Source: Streptomyces sp. NBC_00370 | GTDB lineage: Bacteria; Actinomycetota; Actinomycetes; Streptomycetales; Streptomycetaceae | DNA: 64,000 bases | Assembly (NCBI RefSeq): GCF_036084755.1 | Contig: NZ_CP107968.1 | Span: 3,441,501 to 3,505,500, forward strand | Reading direction: 5' to 3' | Shown: positions 28,686 to 36,942 of the stretch, one piece after another | How the letters are laid out: each line of letters starts with the position of its first letter | Numbering within the stretch: the stretch's first letter is position 1 | Notes under the pieces: generated by a model | What the model was told of the DNA's origin: nothing | Database searches by the model: none | What the model saw: only the letters and a program-made list of their open reading frames with translations | Translations under genes and position numbers: made by a program

Positions 28686-29036
28686 GGTCGGAGGGCCGCC
28701 CCTGAGCTTTGAGTGTCGCGGCTACGGCCCGGGTATCAAGGGCGCTCCTGCGTCGCGCCGCTTCGCGATGGGCTGCGCCCACCCTTGACCCCCGACCCTC
28801 CACCGCAAGGGAAGGCTGGGGGGGCGGCCGGGGGGCTCCACGGACCAGACCGGCCGTCGTGACGGGTGCTTGGCCGACTGGCGGGTGCCACGCGGCAGTT
28901 GCGTGGGGGACTCGGCTCGGCTCGGCGTCCACCCCCACCGGGTAGCGGCTGAGACTCATGCCCCGCTGGTCACTGTGGGGCGAAGGGTGCGGGTCAGGGC
29001 GGCATGAGCCGGGGGCTGTGCGGGCCCGGAAGTTAG
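28686..29036 (+). repeat. Long repeat unit, copy B
   Basis: A full-length direct copy (about 351 nt) beginning GGTCGGAGGGCCGCCCCTGA and including GAGTGTCGCGGCTACGGCCC, AAGGGCGCTCCTGCGTCGCG, CTTGACCCCCGACCCTCCAC and GACTCATGCCCCGCTGGTCA. It ends with the same GGCATGAGCCGGGGGCTGTG tail as copy A. Confidence 0.8.
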
Positions 29037-29502
29037 CCGGTCGGAGGGCCGCCCCTGAGCATTGAGTGTCGCGGCTCCGGTCCGGGCGTCAAGGGCGCTC
29101 CTGCGTCGCGTCGGCTTCGCCGATTGCGCTGCGCTTAACCCTTGACCCCCGGCCCTCCACCGCAAGTGCTTCTTTGAGGGGGGGCGGCCGGGGGGCTCCA
29201 CGGGGGAGGCCCGGGAGTGGTGGCGGCTGCTTTGCCGGGTGCGGGTGCCGCGCGGCGGTTGCGTGGGGGGACTCGGCCCGGCTCAGCGTCCGCCCCGGCC
29301 GGGTATCGGTTGCGACTCATGCCCCGCTGGTCACTGGGGGTGGGTGTGGGGCGGGAAGATGCCTGGGCGGGGGTGGTTGGGCCGGGGCAACGGGCCGGTG
29401 GGTGGGGCGGGTGTGACTGGGGTGATGGGGGATGGCCTGTGGGGCGGCGATCCCGCGCCTTTTGCGTCCTGTGTTGCGTTGGACGCGCTGTATGGCGCAT
29501 CA
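29037..29502 (+). repeat. Long repeat unit, copy C (left arm of the large inverted repeat)
   Basis: It starts like copy B (GTCGGAGGGCCGCCCCTGAG), but after GACTCATGCCCCGCTGGTCA it continues with a different tail: GGGCGGGAAGATGCCTGGGC, GGTTGGGCCGGGGCAACGGG, GGGGCGGCGATCCCGCGCCT. From about 29066 to 29502 it is an almost perfect inverted match to 30072-30535. Confidence 0.85.
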
Positions 29503-29668
29503 GGCGGGTGGAGGGTCCTGGGTGTCGGGGTGGGTGTGACGGGTGGGGCCGTGGAGCCCTCGTCGACCTCGGGGCGGAAGTGGGCTGCGGCCGGGGCCTG
29601 TCGCGGGCCGGGGTGCGTGGAATGCCGTCGCTCACGCAAGTCCCGACTGCCGCACCTGGCCTGTGAGT

Positions 29669-30187
29669 CACACCCGTTCCACTGCCCGGGGCCCGCACCG
29701 GCTTGATACGCCCCGCAGCGCGTTGAACGCAACACCCCAGGCATAAGGCTTCCGGCGGCCGACCCACTGGGCACTTCCGTCACACCCGCCCCGCCGCTCG
29801 AAGGATCGCACCGGCTCCATGTGCCCCCACGCATAAGGCCCCTGACGGCCACCTCGCTGGGCACTCCCGTCACACCGCCCGGGGCCCGCAACGGCTTGAT
29901 GTGCCCCGCAGTGCACCTAACGCAACCCGCCACGCAAGAGGCGCCCGTCGGGGGCCTCACCGGGCACTCCCGTCCCACCCGCCTCGCCGCTCGAAGGATC
30001 GCACCGGCTTCATGTGCCCTCCACGCATAAGGCCCCCGGACGGCCGCCTCGCTGGACACTCCCGTCACACCGCCCGGTGCCCGCACCGGCCTGATGCGTC
30101 CCGCCGCGCGTCTAACGCAACCACCCACGCAAAAGGCGCGGGATCGCCGCCCCACGGGCCATCCCCCGTCACCCCAGTCACCCCAGT
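29669..30187 (+). repeat. Tandem array of ~90-120-nt units in the loop
   Basis: Five units begin with CACACC or CCCACC at 29669, 29781, 29871, 29974 and 30066, with the next boundary at 30188. They alternate between two types: one starting GCCCGGGGCCCGCA and containing GATGTGCCCCGCAGTGC and ACGCAAC, the other containing CCGCTCGAAGGATCGCACCG and CCACGCATAAGGCCCC. Single reversed copies of the unit continue into both arms of the inverted repeat. Units abut with no unique spacers, so this is not a CRISPR array. Confidence 0.75.
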
Positions 30188-30566
30188 CACACCCGCCGGC
30201 CCGTTGCCCCGGCCCAACCACCCCCGCCCAGGCATCTTCCCGCCCCACACCCACCCCCAGTGACCAGCGGGGCATGAGTCGCAACCGATACCCGGCGGGG
30301 GTGGACGCTGAGCCGGGCCGAGTCCCCCCACGCAACTGCCGCGTGGCACCCGCACCCGGCCAAGCCGCCGCCACCACTCCCGGGCCTCCCCCGTGGAGCC
30401 CCCCCCCCCGGCCGCCCCCCTCAAAGAAGCACTTGCGGTGGAGGGCCGGGGGTCAAGGGTGAAGCGAAGCGCAATCGGCGCAGCCGACGCGACGCAGGAG
30501 CGCCCTTGACGCCCGGACCGGAGCCGCGACACTCAAAGATCAAGGGGCGGCCCTGCGGCCGCCCGC
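30072..30566 (-). repeat. Long repeat unit, copy D (right, inverted arm)
   Basis: The inverted counterpart of copy C. Read on the minus strand it runs from the small hairpin GGGCGGCCGCAGGGCCGCCC (30545-30564) through GATCTTTGAGTGTCGCGGCT, CTTCTTTGAGGGGGGCGGCC and GACTCATGCCCCGCTGGTCA to TTTTGCGTGGGTGGTTGCGT. Differences from copy C are scattered substitutions and a few small indels. No gene is supported in it. Together with copy C it leaves a ~570-nt loop. Confidence 0.85.
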
Positions 30567-30613
30567 AATTCCCGGCCCACCCAACCCCCGGCCCATGCCC
30601 CCATCATCCGACC

Positions 30614-31144
30614 GTGGGCATCGCGAACGACGCCGACACCAACCTCCTTGGCGTCCTGCGGGGGGAGGCGTTTGCCGGGGCCGGCTGGAGGTTCCGGTCA
30701 TCGTCCTGGGACGCGTACGAAGTCGAGACGAGCTGGTGCCAGGTCGAACTTGATCCTGGTGGCAGGTCGGACACCCTGCTCAACGGCGTCGTCGACCCCG
30801 ACAAGGTCGACGTCCTCGCGACGCTGCTCTCGCAATTCGGGCTGAGCTTCAGCCTCGAGCTGTACTACGCGAACGGCTCCGCCATGTGCTGGCCCAGGCC
30901 GAGCAACGTCATCCGTGACGGCTGCACCGACGCGATACGCGGCCGTCCGGTGTCATCCGCATACGCGGCACCCTCGCACAGACCCGCGCCGACGAGGCGA
31001 GACGGCAAGAGGTCGACCAAGAGGTCGACAAGGCGCCCCCCTCAAACCACCGTCGCCCCCGCCGCCGGTGACTGCGCCACCCGTGCCGTGCGGCACGTGC
31101 CCGACGCCGTGAGCGCCTTCGCCACCTGGCTCGCGGTCTCCTGA
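30614..31144 (+). pseudogene. Hypothetical protein, probable remnant
   Basis: From a GTG at 30614 an open frame gives a plausible globular start: LLGVLRGEAFAGAGWRFRSS, then ETSWCQVELDPGGRSDTLLN and LATLLSQFGLSFSLELYYAN. After ~100 residues (about 30905) the composition changes to Arg/Pro/Thr-rich low complexity, which continues 103 nt into the 3' end of ispE on the other strand. I read this as a real small domain whose original C-terminus was lost by frameshift or rearrangement next to the repeat region. No function can be assigned. Confidence 0.4.
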
Positions 31145-31953
31145 TCCTCCGTCAAGAAGGCCGTCGTGGGGCCCGATCCCGAGACCAGGGCCGCCACCGC
31201 GCCCGCCGCCGTGCCTGCCGCGAGGGTGTCCGCCAGTGATGGGCGCAGTGAAAGCGCCGCGCGCTGGAGATCGTTGCTCAGTGTTGAGGACAGCGCCGCC
31301 ACGTCGCCCTTGCGCAGGGCCGCCAGCAGCGCCGGGTCGGCGACCGGGGCGTGCAGCCCGGCGCCCTCCGCCTCCGCCAGCCGGTCGAACTCGCGGAAGA
31401 CGGCCGGAGTCGACAGCCCGCCGTCCGCGACGGCGAACACCCAGTGGAACGTGCCGCCGACGTCGAGCGGGGTGAGCTGCTCGCCGCGGCCCACACCCAG
31501 CGCCGCGCCGCCCAGCAGGCTGAAGGGCACGTCGCTGCCCAACTCGGCGCAGATGTCGAGGAGTTCACGCTGCGACGAGTTGAGCTGCCAGAGCACGTCA
31601 CACGCCAGCAGCGCACCCGCACCGTCCGCGCTGCCGCCCGCCATCCCCCCGGCGACCGGGATGTCCTTGACGATATGGATGTGGACGCGCGGGTCGATGC
31701 CGTGCCGTGCGGCCAGCACGAGTGCCGCGCGGGCCGCCAAGTTCGTACGGTCCAGGGGGACTTGGTCCGCGTCCGGGCCTTCGCACGTGACGCGCAGCTC
31801 GTCCGCCGGCGTCACCGTCACCTCGTCGTGGAGCCCGACGGCCAGGAAGATGTTCGCGAGGTCGTGGAAGCCGTCGGGACGGGCCGCGCCCACCGACAGC
31901 TGCACGTTGACCTTCGCAGGAACCCGAACTCGTACTCCTACTCGAGCGCTCAC
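31042..31953 (-). CDS. ispE: 4-diphosphocytidyl-2-C-methyl-D-erythritol kinase
   Basis: A 303-residue GHMP kinase of the MEP isoprenoid pathway (cytosolic, ATP-dependent). The GTG start at 31953 overlaps the rsmA stop as GTGA. Signatures are [20 protein letters not shown] at the N-terminus, the ATP loop [20 protein letters not shown] (~100), and [19 protein letters not shown]; the C-terminal GSGPTTAFL motif is at ~270. It is third in the coupled rpfB-rsmA-ispE operon, a conserved actinobacterial order. Confidence 0.95.
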   Translation of the reverse strand: MSARVGVRVRVPAKVNVQLSVGAARPDGFHDLANIFLAVGLHDEVTVTPADELRVTCEGPDADQVPLDRTNLAARAALVLAARHGIDPRVHIHIVKDIPVAGGMAGGSADGAGALLACDVLWQLNSSQRELLDICAELGSDVPFSLLGGAALGVGRGEQLTPLDVGGTFHWVFAVADGGLSTPAVFREFDRLAEAEGAGLHAPVADPALLAALRKGDVAALSSTLSNDLQRAALSLRPSLADTLAAGTAAGAVAALVSGSGPTTAFLTEDQETASQVAKALTASGTCRTARVAQSPAAGATVV

Positions 31954-32843
31954 GCACCCGCCCCCTTCGACTCCGCCTTCGATCCCGGCTTCGACTCCGC
32001 GATCCGCGCGAACTCCTCCACCGTCAACGACTCCCCCCGCGCCTGCGGCGACACCCCCGCCGCCACCAGCGCCGCCTCCGCCGCCGGCGCCGACCCCGCC
32101 CATCCCGCGAGTGCCGCCCGCAGCGTCTTGCGGCGCTGCGCGAACGCCGCGTCGACCACAGCGAAGACCTCCAGCCGCGACGCGGTCGTCTTCACCGGCT
32201 CCGCGCGCCGTACGAGCGCGACCAGCCCCGAGTCCACGTTCGGCGCCGGCCAGAAGACCGAGCGGCCGATCGCGCCGGCCCGCTTGACGTCCGCGTACCA
32301 GTTGGCCTTCACCGACGGCACCCCGTACACCTTGTTGCCGGGCCCCGCCGCCAGCCGGTCGGCGACCTCGGCCTGGACCATGACCAGCGTCCGCTCGATG
32401 GTCGGGAAATGCTCCAGCATGTGCAGCAGTACGGGCACGGCGACGTTGTACGGAAGGTTCGCGACGAGCGCCGTCGGCGGCGGGCCCGGCAGCTCCGTCA
32501 CCCGCATCGCGTCCGAGTGCACCAGCGCGAACCGGTCGGCGCGCGACGGCATCCGCGCCTCGATCGTCGCGGGCAGCGCGCCCGCCAGTACGTCGTCGAT
32601 CTCGACCGCCGTCACCCGGTCCGCCGCTTCGAGCAGCGCCAAGGTCAGCGAGCCGAGCCCGGGGCCGATCTCCACCACCACGTCGTCCGCGCGTACCGCC
32701 GCCGTACGGACGATCTTGCGGACGGTGTTGCCGTCGATCACGAAGTTCTGGCCGCGCTGCTTCGTCGGGCGTACGCCCAGCGCTTCGGCCAGTTCACGGA
32801 TGTCGGCGGGGCCGAGGAGTGCGTCGGGCTCAGTGGTGCTCAC
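31950..32843 (-). CDS. rsmA: 16S rRNA (A1518/A1519) dimethyltransferase
   Basis: RsmA/KsgA, 297 residues, dimethylates two adjacent adenines in helix 45 of 16S rRNA late in 30S assembly. SAM motif I is [20 protein letters not shown], the catalytic NLPY motif is [19 protein letters not shown], and [16 protein letters not shown] is the typical N-terminus. The GTG start overlaps the rpfB stop (GTGA at 32840-32843), and the ispE start overlaps its own stop. The C-terminus has a Ser/Lys/Ala-rich tail ([14 protein letters not shown]). Confidence 0.96.
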   Translation of the reverse strand: MSTTEPDALLGPADIRELAEALGVRPTKQRGQNFVIDGNTVRKIVRTAAVRADDVVVEIGPGLGSLTLALLEAADRVTAVEIDDVLAGALPATIEARMPSRADRFALVHSDAMRVTELPGPPPTALVANLPYNVAVPVLLHMLEHFPTIERTLVMVQAEVADRLAAGPGNKVYGVPSVKANWYADVKRAGAIGRSVFWPAPNVDSGLVALVRRAEPVKTTASRLEVFAVVDAAFAQRRKTLRAALAGWAGSAPAAEAALVAAGVSPQARGESLTVEEFARIAESKPGSKAESKGAGA

Positions 32844-34258
32844 CCGGTAAGCCTACGGCCGCAGTGCGGCCACGGACTCGCCCCCCGTTGCACGTAGAGC
32901 TTCTTCGCCCGCCGGGTCTGCTCGCCCGCCGGCGCGTCCTGCGGACGGCCGCTGCCGCCCAGCGACCGCCAGGTCCCGGTGTCGAACTGGTAGAGACCGC
33001 CGTAGTTGCCGGACGAGTCGACCGCGTTCGGCCGGCCGCCCGACTCGCACGCCGCGAGCCCGCCCCAGTTCAGCCCGTCGGCCCCGCCGCCACCCGCGCC
33101 ACCGCCCGCACCGTCATCCGCGACAGGGACCGGTTTCGGCTTCGTACCGACCCTGACCCGCTGCGTGACCGGCTCGCGCACCACCTCGACCCCGATTCTG
33201 CGGGGCTTCTCCTTGACCCCGTTGACCGTGCGCAGCGCGTACGTGACGCGCCGGGAGCCCTGTCTGCCCTGCCGGTCGACGATCTCCGTCCCCTTGAAGA
33301 CCGTCGGGTCCTGGGTCTTCTCCGTGTCGTACGGGATCGGCTCCTCGTGCACCTCGCGGCTGTCCGTGATGCGCATGACGGTGACGGTCTGGCCGTCGCG
33401 CGGGAAGCTGCTCCCGGGTACGGACGTGTCGTCCTTCGCGTGCAGGGTGATCCCCGCGTCGGCCAGCGCCTCGCGGACCGTCGCCGCGTTGGTGCGGATG
33501 GTGCGTTCGCGGCCGTCGGCCATGAACGTCACGGCCCGCTCGGTCCGTACGTCCAGGGCAAGACCGTGCCGCGAGATCGCCGAGGACCTGGACACCGACA
33601 GGAACGCGCCCTCGGCGCGCACCCCGAGCTGCCGCAGCGCGCCGTCGACCGTGCGGGCCGTCGTCCAGACGCGGCGGCGCTGCCCGTCGAGGGTCAGCAG
33701 TACGGGACGGCCGTAGCGGACGACGACCTCGTCGCCGTCCGCGAGGTCGTCACCGGGAGCCGGGGCGACGATGTCGTGCGCGCCGACCGTGACGCCCTGG
33801 TCGGCGAGCAGTTCGTCCACGCCGCCCGCGAAGGTGTGCAGGGTGCGGGATGCGCCGTCGACGCTGAGCTTCACGGCCTTGTCGTTGGCGACGAAGGCGG
33901 AGGTCCCGCCGGCGAGGAACGCGACGACGAGGGCCTGCGGTACGAGCCTGCGCAACGTGTCGGGGGCCGGGGCGGCGGGTCTGCGGCGGCGCGAGCCACG
34001 GCGGGAGGCGTTGGCGGGAGCGTCGCGAGGCGCCCCACCGGAAACCGCGACATCCAGCATCGTGTGCTGCTCGGGCACCGTGTGCTGCTCGGGCACCATG
34101 TGCTGCTCGGGCAGATACGGCTCCAGCCACGGCACCGTCGGCGCCGACGCCAGCGCCGCCGCCGAAGGCGCAGGTCCGGGCGGAGGCGGCGGCTCCACCG
34201 ACCTGGTGGCGTGGCGGCGGCCGCGTGCCGCACGGTGACTGCCCTGCGAATTGCTCAC
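32840..34258 (-). CDS. rpfB: Resuscitation-promoting factor, RpfB type (DUF348-G5-transglycosylase)
   Basis: A 472-residue secreted or anchored muralytic enzyme that promotes spore germination and regrowth. Start GTG 34258 ([15 protein letters not shown]). The N-terminus is cytosolic, basic and proline-rich, with a [19 protein letters not shown] repeat (~49-67), then one membrane anchor (~108-122, [18 protein letters not shown]). Three DUF348 modules follow (~125-290; [60 protein letters not shown]), then a G5 domain (~300-370), and the C-terminal transglycosylase fold with catalytic Glu in [20 protein letters not shown]. It heads the rpfB-rsmA-ispE operon. Confidence 0.93.
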   Translation of the reverse strand: MSNSQGSHRAARGRRHATRSVEPPPPPGPAPSAAALASAPTVPWLEPYLPEQHMVPEQHTVPEQHTMLDVAVSGGAPRDAPANASRRGSRRRRPAAPAPDTLRRLVPQALVVAFLAGGTSAFVANDKAVKLSVDGASRTLHTFAGGVDELLADQGVTVGAHDIVAPAPGDDLADGDEVVVRYGRPVLLTLDGQRRRVWTTARTVDGALRQLGVRAEGAFLSVSRSSAISRHGLALDVRTERAVTFMADGRERTIRTNAATVREALADAGITLHAKDDTSVPGSSFPRDGQTVTVMRITDSREVHEEPIPYDTEKTQDPTVFKGTEIVDRQGRQGSRRVTYALRTVNGVKEKPRRIGVEVVREPVTQRVRVGTKPKPVPVADDGAGGGAGGGGADGLNWGGLAACESGGRPNAVDSSGNYGGLYQFDTGTWRSLGGSGRPQDAPAGEQTRRAKKLYVQRGASPWPHCGRRLTG

Positions 34259-34301
34259 GACGCTCCACAAGTTCGGGTGACCACGACCGTGGTGCCCCGG
34301 G

Positions 34302-34330
34302 AGAGTAGCGGAGCTTTCGTCACTCTCCAA
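34302..34330 (-). promoter_or_regulatory. Promoter of the rpfB operon
   Basis: On the minus strand TTGGAG (34330-34325) and TACTCT (34307-34302) are separated by 17 nt, a good vegetative-type promoter. A transcript starting near 34295 would have a ~37-nt leader. No c-di-AMP (ydaO) riboswitch fits in this short leader, unlike several other Streptomyces rpf genes. Confidence 0.55.
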
Positions 34331-34379
34331 AGCGACTCGACCACACACCGTGGTCACGCCTCACCCGCAGCGGCAGAGT

Positions 34380-35258
34380 TCAGGTGGCCGCGTAACCGAA
34401 AGCCGCCGCCGTGTTACGCGCCACGGCCCCCGCCATCGCGTCCTCGTCGATCTCCCGCACCTCCGCCATCGCGCGTAGGGTCACGGGAATCAGATACGGC
34501 GCATTCGGGCGGCCCCGATACGGCGCCGGCGTGAGAAAGGGCGCATCGGTTTCGACAAGAATCAGCTCCAGCGGCGCTATTGTGAGCGCGTCACGCAACG
34601 GCTGAGCATTTTTGAATGTCACATTGCCTGCGAATGACATGAAGTAACCGGCCGCAGCACAAACTCGCGCCATTTCCGCATCACCGGAATAACAATGGAA
34701 CACGGTCCGCTCGGGTGCGCCTTCCTCGGTGAGGATCCGCAGTACGTCGGCGTGCGCCTCGCGGTCGTGGATGACCAGCGCCTTGCCGTGCCGTTTGGCG
34801 ATCTCGATGTGCGCGCGGAACGAGCGCTCCTGCGCCGCGACGCCCTCGGGGCCCGTACGGAAGTGGTCGAGCCCGGTCTCGCCGACGGCGAGCACCTGCG
34901 GGAGGGCGGCCAGCCGGTCGATCTCGGCCAGCGCCTCGTCCAGCGCGGCCTCGCCGCCGCCGGCCCGCTCGCCCTGGCGCGACCAGCCGTCCGGGTCGCC
35001 GTGGACGATACGGGGCGCCTCGTTGGGGTGCAGGGCCACCGCCGCGTGGATGTTCTCGTGGGCCGCCGCCGTCTCGGCGGCCCAGCGCGACCCCTTCAGG
35101 TCGCAGCCCACCTGGACGAGCGTGGTCACTCCGACGGACGCGGCCTTCGCGAGGCCCTCGTCGACCGTGTCGCTCTGCATGTCCAGGTGGGTGTGCGAGT
35201 CGGCCACCGGCACCCGGAGGGGAGCGGGCAGCGGCGGGGCTGCTTGTTTCGAACTCAT
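34380..35258 (-). CDS. TatD family metal-dependent DNase
   Basis: A 292-residue TIM-barrel hydrolase. Metal ligands typical of TatD: SHTHLDMQ near residue 21 (two His), the Glu in VGETGLDHFRTG, HDREAH (~157), FHCYSGD (~178) and the Asp in VETDAPFLTPAPYRGRPN. TatD proteins are 3'-5' DNA exonucleases linked to DNA repair and degradation. In Streptomyces it neighbours rpfB and rsmI, as here. It is probably in the cytosol. Confidence 0.93.
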   Translation of the reverse strand: MSSKQAAPPLPAPLRVPVADSHTHLDMQSDTVDEGLAKAASVGVTTLVQVGCDLKGSRWAAETAAAHENIHAAVALHPNEAPRIVHGDPDGWSRQGERAGGGEAALDEALAEIDRLAALPQVLAVGETGLDHFRTGPEGVAAQERSFRAHIEIAKRHGKALVIHDREAHADVLRILTEEGAPERTVFHCYSGDAEMARVCAAAGYFMSFAGNVTFKNAQPLRDALTIAPLELILVETDAPFLTPAPYRGRPNAPYLIPVTLRAMAEVREIDEDAMAGAVARNTAAAFGYAAT

Positions 35259-35325
35259 GGGCGCGATCCTACGTAGCGGCTACGTGGGACACGCCCCCCG
35301 GACGTCAGCTCTCGTCCCGCCGGCG

Positions 35326-35811
35326 TCAGCCCTGATTGCGACTCTCGTCGTGGTGCTGATGGTGGAAGGGGTGCAGCAGGTCGGACAGGTGCCAGTGGTG
35401 GTGCTGACCGGACTTCTTGACGGCCGCACCGCCGTCGCCCGGTATCGCGGCGTCCGCCGGACTCCCGGACGTGACCCCGGTCGGCCCGGAAGCGGCTCCG
35501 GAAGCCGTCCCGGGTATCGCCGCCGCCGCTGCCGGTGTCTCCGCTGTGTGGAACTGTCCTGCCAGCGCCCGTACGGACGACACCTGGCCGGACCTCATGA
35601 TGCGCACGACGTGCCCGCCGCAGTTGCCACAGGTCGGGCTGGACAACGGGGACGGGACCCGCAGGCCCTCGCACTTGTACACAACGAAGTTGTGACCGTC
35701 GCCGTCGACGTGGTGCTCAATGTCGTAGGCCGATTCCCAGCCGTGTCCGCATCGCATGCAGGCGAAGGCGTATGCCTCGTGTGCCACGACGCTACCGGTG
35801 ATCTCACTCAT
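35326..35811 (-). CDS. Zinc-ribbon protein with His-rich tail
   Basis: A 161-residue protein from the ATG at 35811, with GAGAGGAAG upstream. Cys18-x-x-Cys21 (CMRCGHGW) and Cys61-x-x-Cys64 (CGNCGG) would form one zinc ribbon; Cys47 lies between. The middle is a disordered Ala/Gly/Pro/Thr stretch. The last ~25 residues are His-rich (GQHHHWHLSDLLHPFHHQHH), able to bind Zn, Ni or Cu. The family is known in Streptomyces, but no function is established to my knowledge. It lies between TatD and rsmI and is probably expressed on its own. Confidence 0.75.
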   Translation of the reverse strand: MSEITGSVVAHEAYAFACMRCGHGWESAYDIEHHVDGDGHNFVVYKCEGLRVPSPLSSPTCGNCGGHVVRIMRSGQVSSVRALAGQFHTAETPAAAAAIPGTASGAASGPTGVTSGSPADAAIPGDGGAAVKKSGQHHHWHLSDLLHPFHHQHHDESRNQG

Positions 35812-35941
35812 GCTTTCTTCCTCTCCACTCATCCCAGTGGACGCCTTTACCGGCGGAAGTGCATCAGTGCCTGTCGATTAATGGAGCGGTCTTGGCCTTC
35901 TCATGCCCCAATGCCCATTGACCCGGTCTCGGCTTTGCATT

Positions 35942-36853
35942 TCACGATGGTCCTTTACTGTCAGCGACCCCCGCGCGAGCCGCGTTCTTTGCCGCGACCA
36001 CCGCATCGAAGACCTCCCGCTTGGGCAGCCCGGCGTCGGCGGCGACAGCGGCGATGGCCTCTTTGCGCCGCTCCCCCGCCTCCTCCCGCACGAGCACCCT
36101 GCGTACCAGCTCGTCGGCGTCGAGATCCTCGCCGCCACGCTCGGGGGCTCCCTCGACCACGACGGTGATCTCGCCCCGTACGCCGTCGGCGGCCCACGCG
36201 GCCAGCGCGCCGAGACCGCCGCGCTTCACCTCTTCGTACGTCTTGGTCAGCTCACGGCAGACGGCGGCCCTGCGGTCGGCGCCGAAGACCTCGGCCATCG
36301 CGGCGAGGGTGTCGTCCAGGCGGTGCGGCGCCTCGAAGTAGACGAGGGTGCGGCGCTCGTCGGCGGCGTCCCGCAGTCTGCTGAGCCGTTCGCCCGCCTT
36401 GCGCGGCAGGAAGCCCTCGAAGCAGAAGCGGTCGACGGGCAGCCCGGACAGCGCGAGCGCCGTCAGCACGGCGGAAGGACCCGGCACGGCCGTGACCTTG
36501 ATGTCGCGCTCGACCGCCGCTGCCACCAGCCGGTAGCCGGGGTCGGAGACCGACGGCATGCCCGCGTCCGTGACCAGCAGCACCCGCGCGCCGCCCGCCA
36601 GCGCCTCGACCAGCTCGGGGGTACGGGCCGACTCGTTGCCCTCGAAGTACGACACGACGCGTCCCCGCGTCTGCACGCCCAGCGCCTGGGTGAGTCTGCG
36701 CAGCCGCCGGGTGTCCTCGGCGGCCACCACATCGGCCGTCTCCAGCTCGGCGGCGAGCCGGGGCGGCGCGTCCGTCACGTCCCCGATGGGGGTCCCGGCG
36801 AGGACGAGCGTGCCGAGGGCGGGCGTGGGATGGTCTAGCGGCGTCGCGTTCAC
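35942..36853 (-). CDS. rsmI: 16S rRNA (cytidine-1402-2'-O)-methyltransferase
   Basis: RsmI 2'-O-methylates C1402 in the decoding centre. I prefer the GTG at 36853 (303 residues), which has GAGG 9 nt upstream, over the ATG at 36862. SAM-binding tetrapyrrole-methylase features are LVLAGTPIGDVTDAPPRLAA, VAAEDTRRLRRL, VTDAGMPSVSDPG, and VPGPSAVLTALALSGLP. The gene is divergent from pmt over an ~90-nt gap. Confidence 0.95.
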   Translation of the reverse strand: MNATPLDHPTPALGTLVLAGTPIGDVTDAPPRLAAELETADVVAAEDTRRLRRLTQALGVQTRGRVVSYFEGNESARTPELVEALAGGARVLLVTDAGMPSVSDPGYRLVAAAVERDIKVTAVPGPSAVLTALALSGLPVDRFCFEGFLPRKAGERLSRLRDAADERRTLVYFEAPHRLDDTLAAMAEVFGADRRAAVCRELTKTYEEVKRGGLGALAAWAADGVRGEITVVVEGAPERGGEDLDADELVRRVLVREEAGERRKEAIAAVAADAGLPKREVFDAVVAAKNAARAGVADSKGPS

Positions 36854-36942
36854 ACCGGCCATCCTCGCAGGAGCGGGGGCAAGCACCCTCCTCCCGGGGG
36901 CGGGCGCACCCCGCCCACAGCGGCGTTCCCTACGATGGCGCG

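Noticed and set aside
29669..30187. CRISPR array
   Set aside because: Units are ~100 nt, imperfect and abut without unique spacers, and there are no cas genes.
28443..30566. Genes in the repeat region (frames of 80-350 codons on both strands)
   Set aside because: Frames shift between repeat copies, composition is extreme, and no ribosome-binding sites or domains are visible.
28443..30566. Insertion sequence
   Set aside because: No transposase-like frame and no flanking target duplication were seen.
34259..34379. c-di-AMP (ydaO) riboswitch before rpfB
   Set aside because: A good promoter lies within the gap, leaving only a ~37-nt leader.
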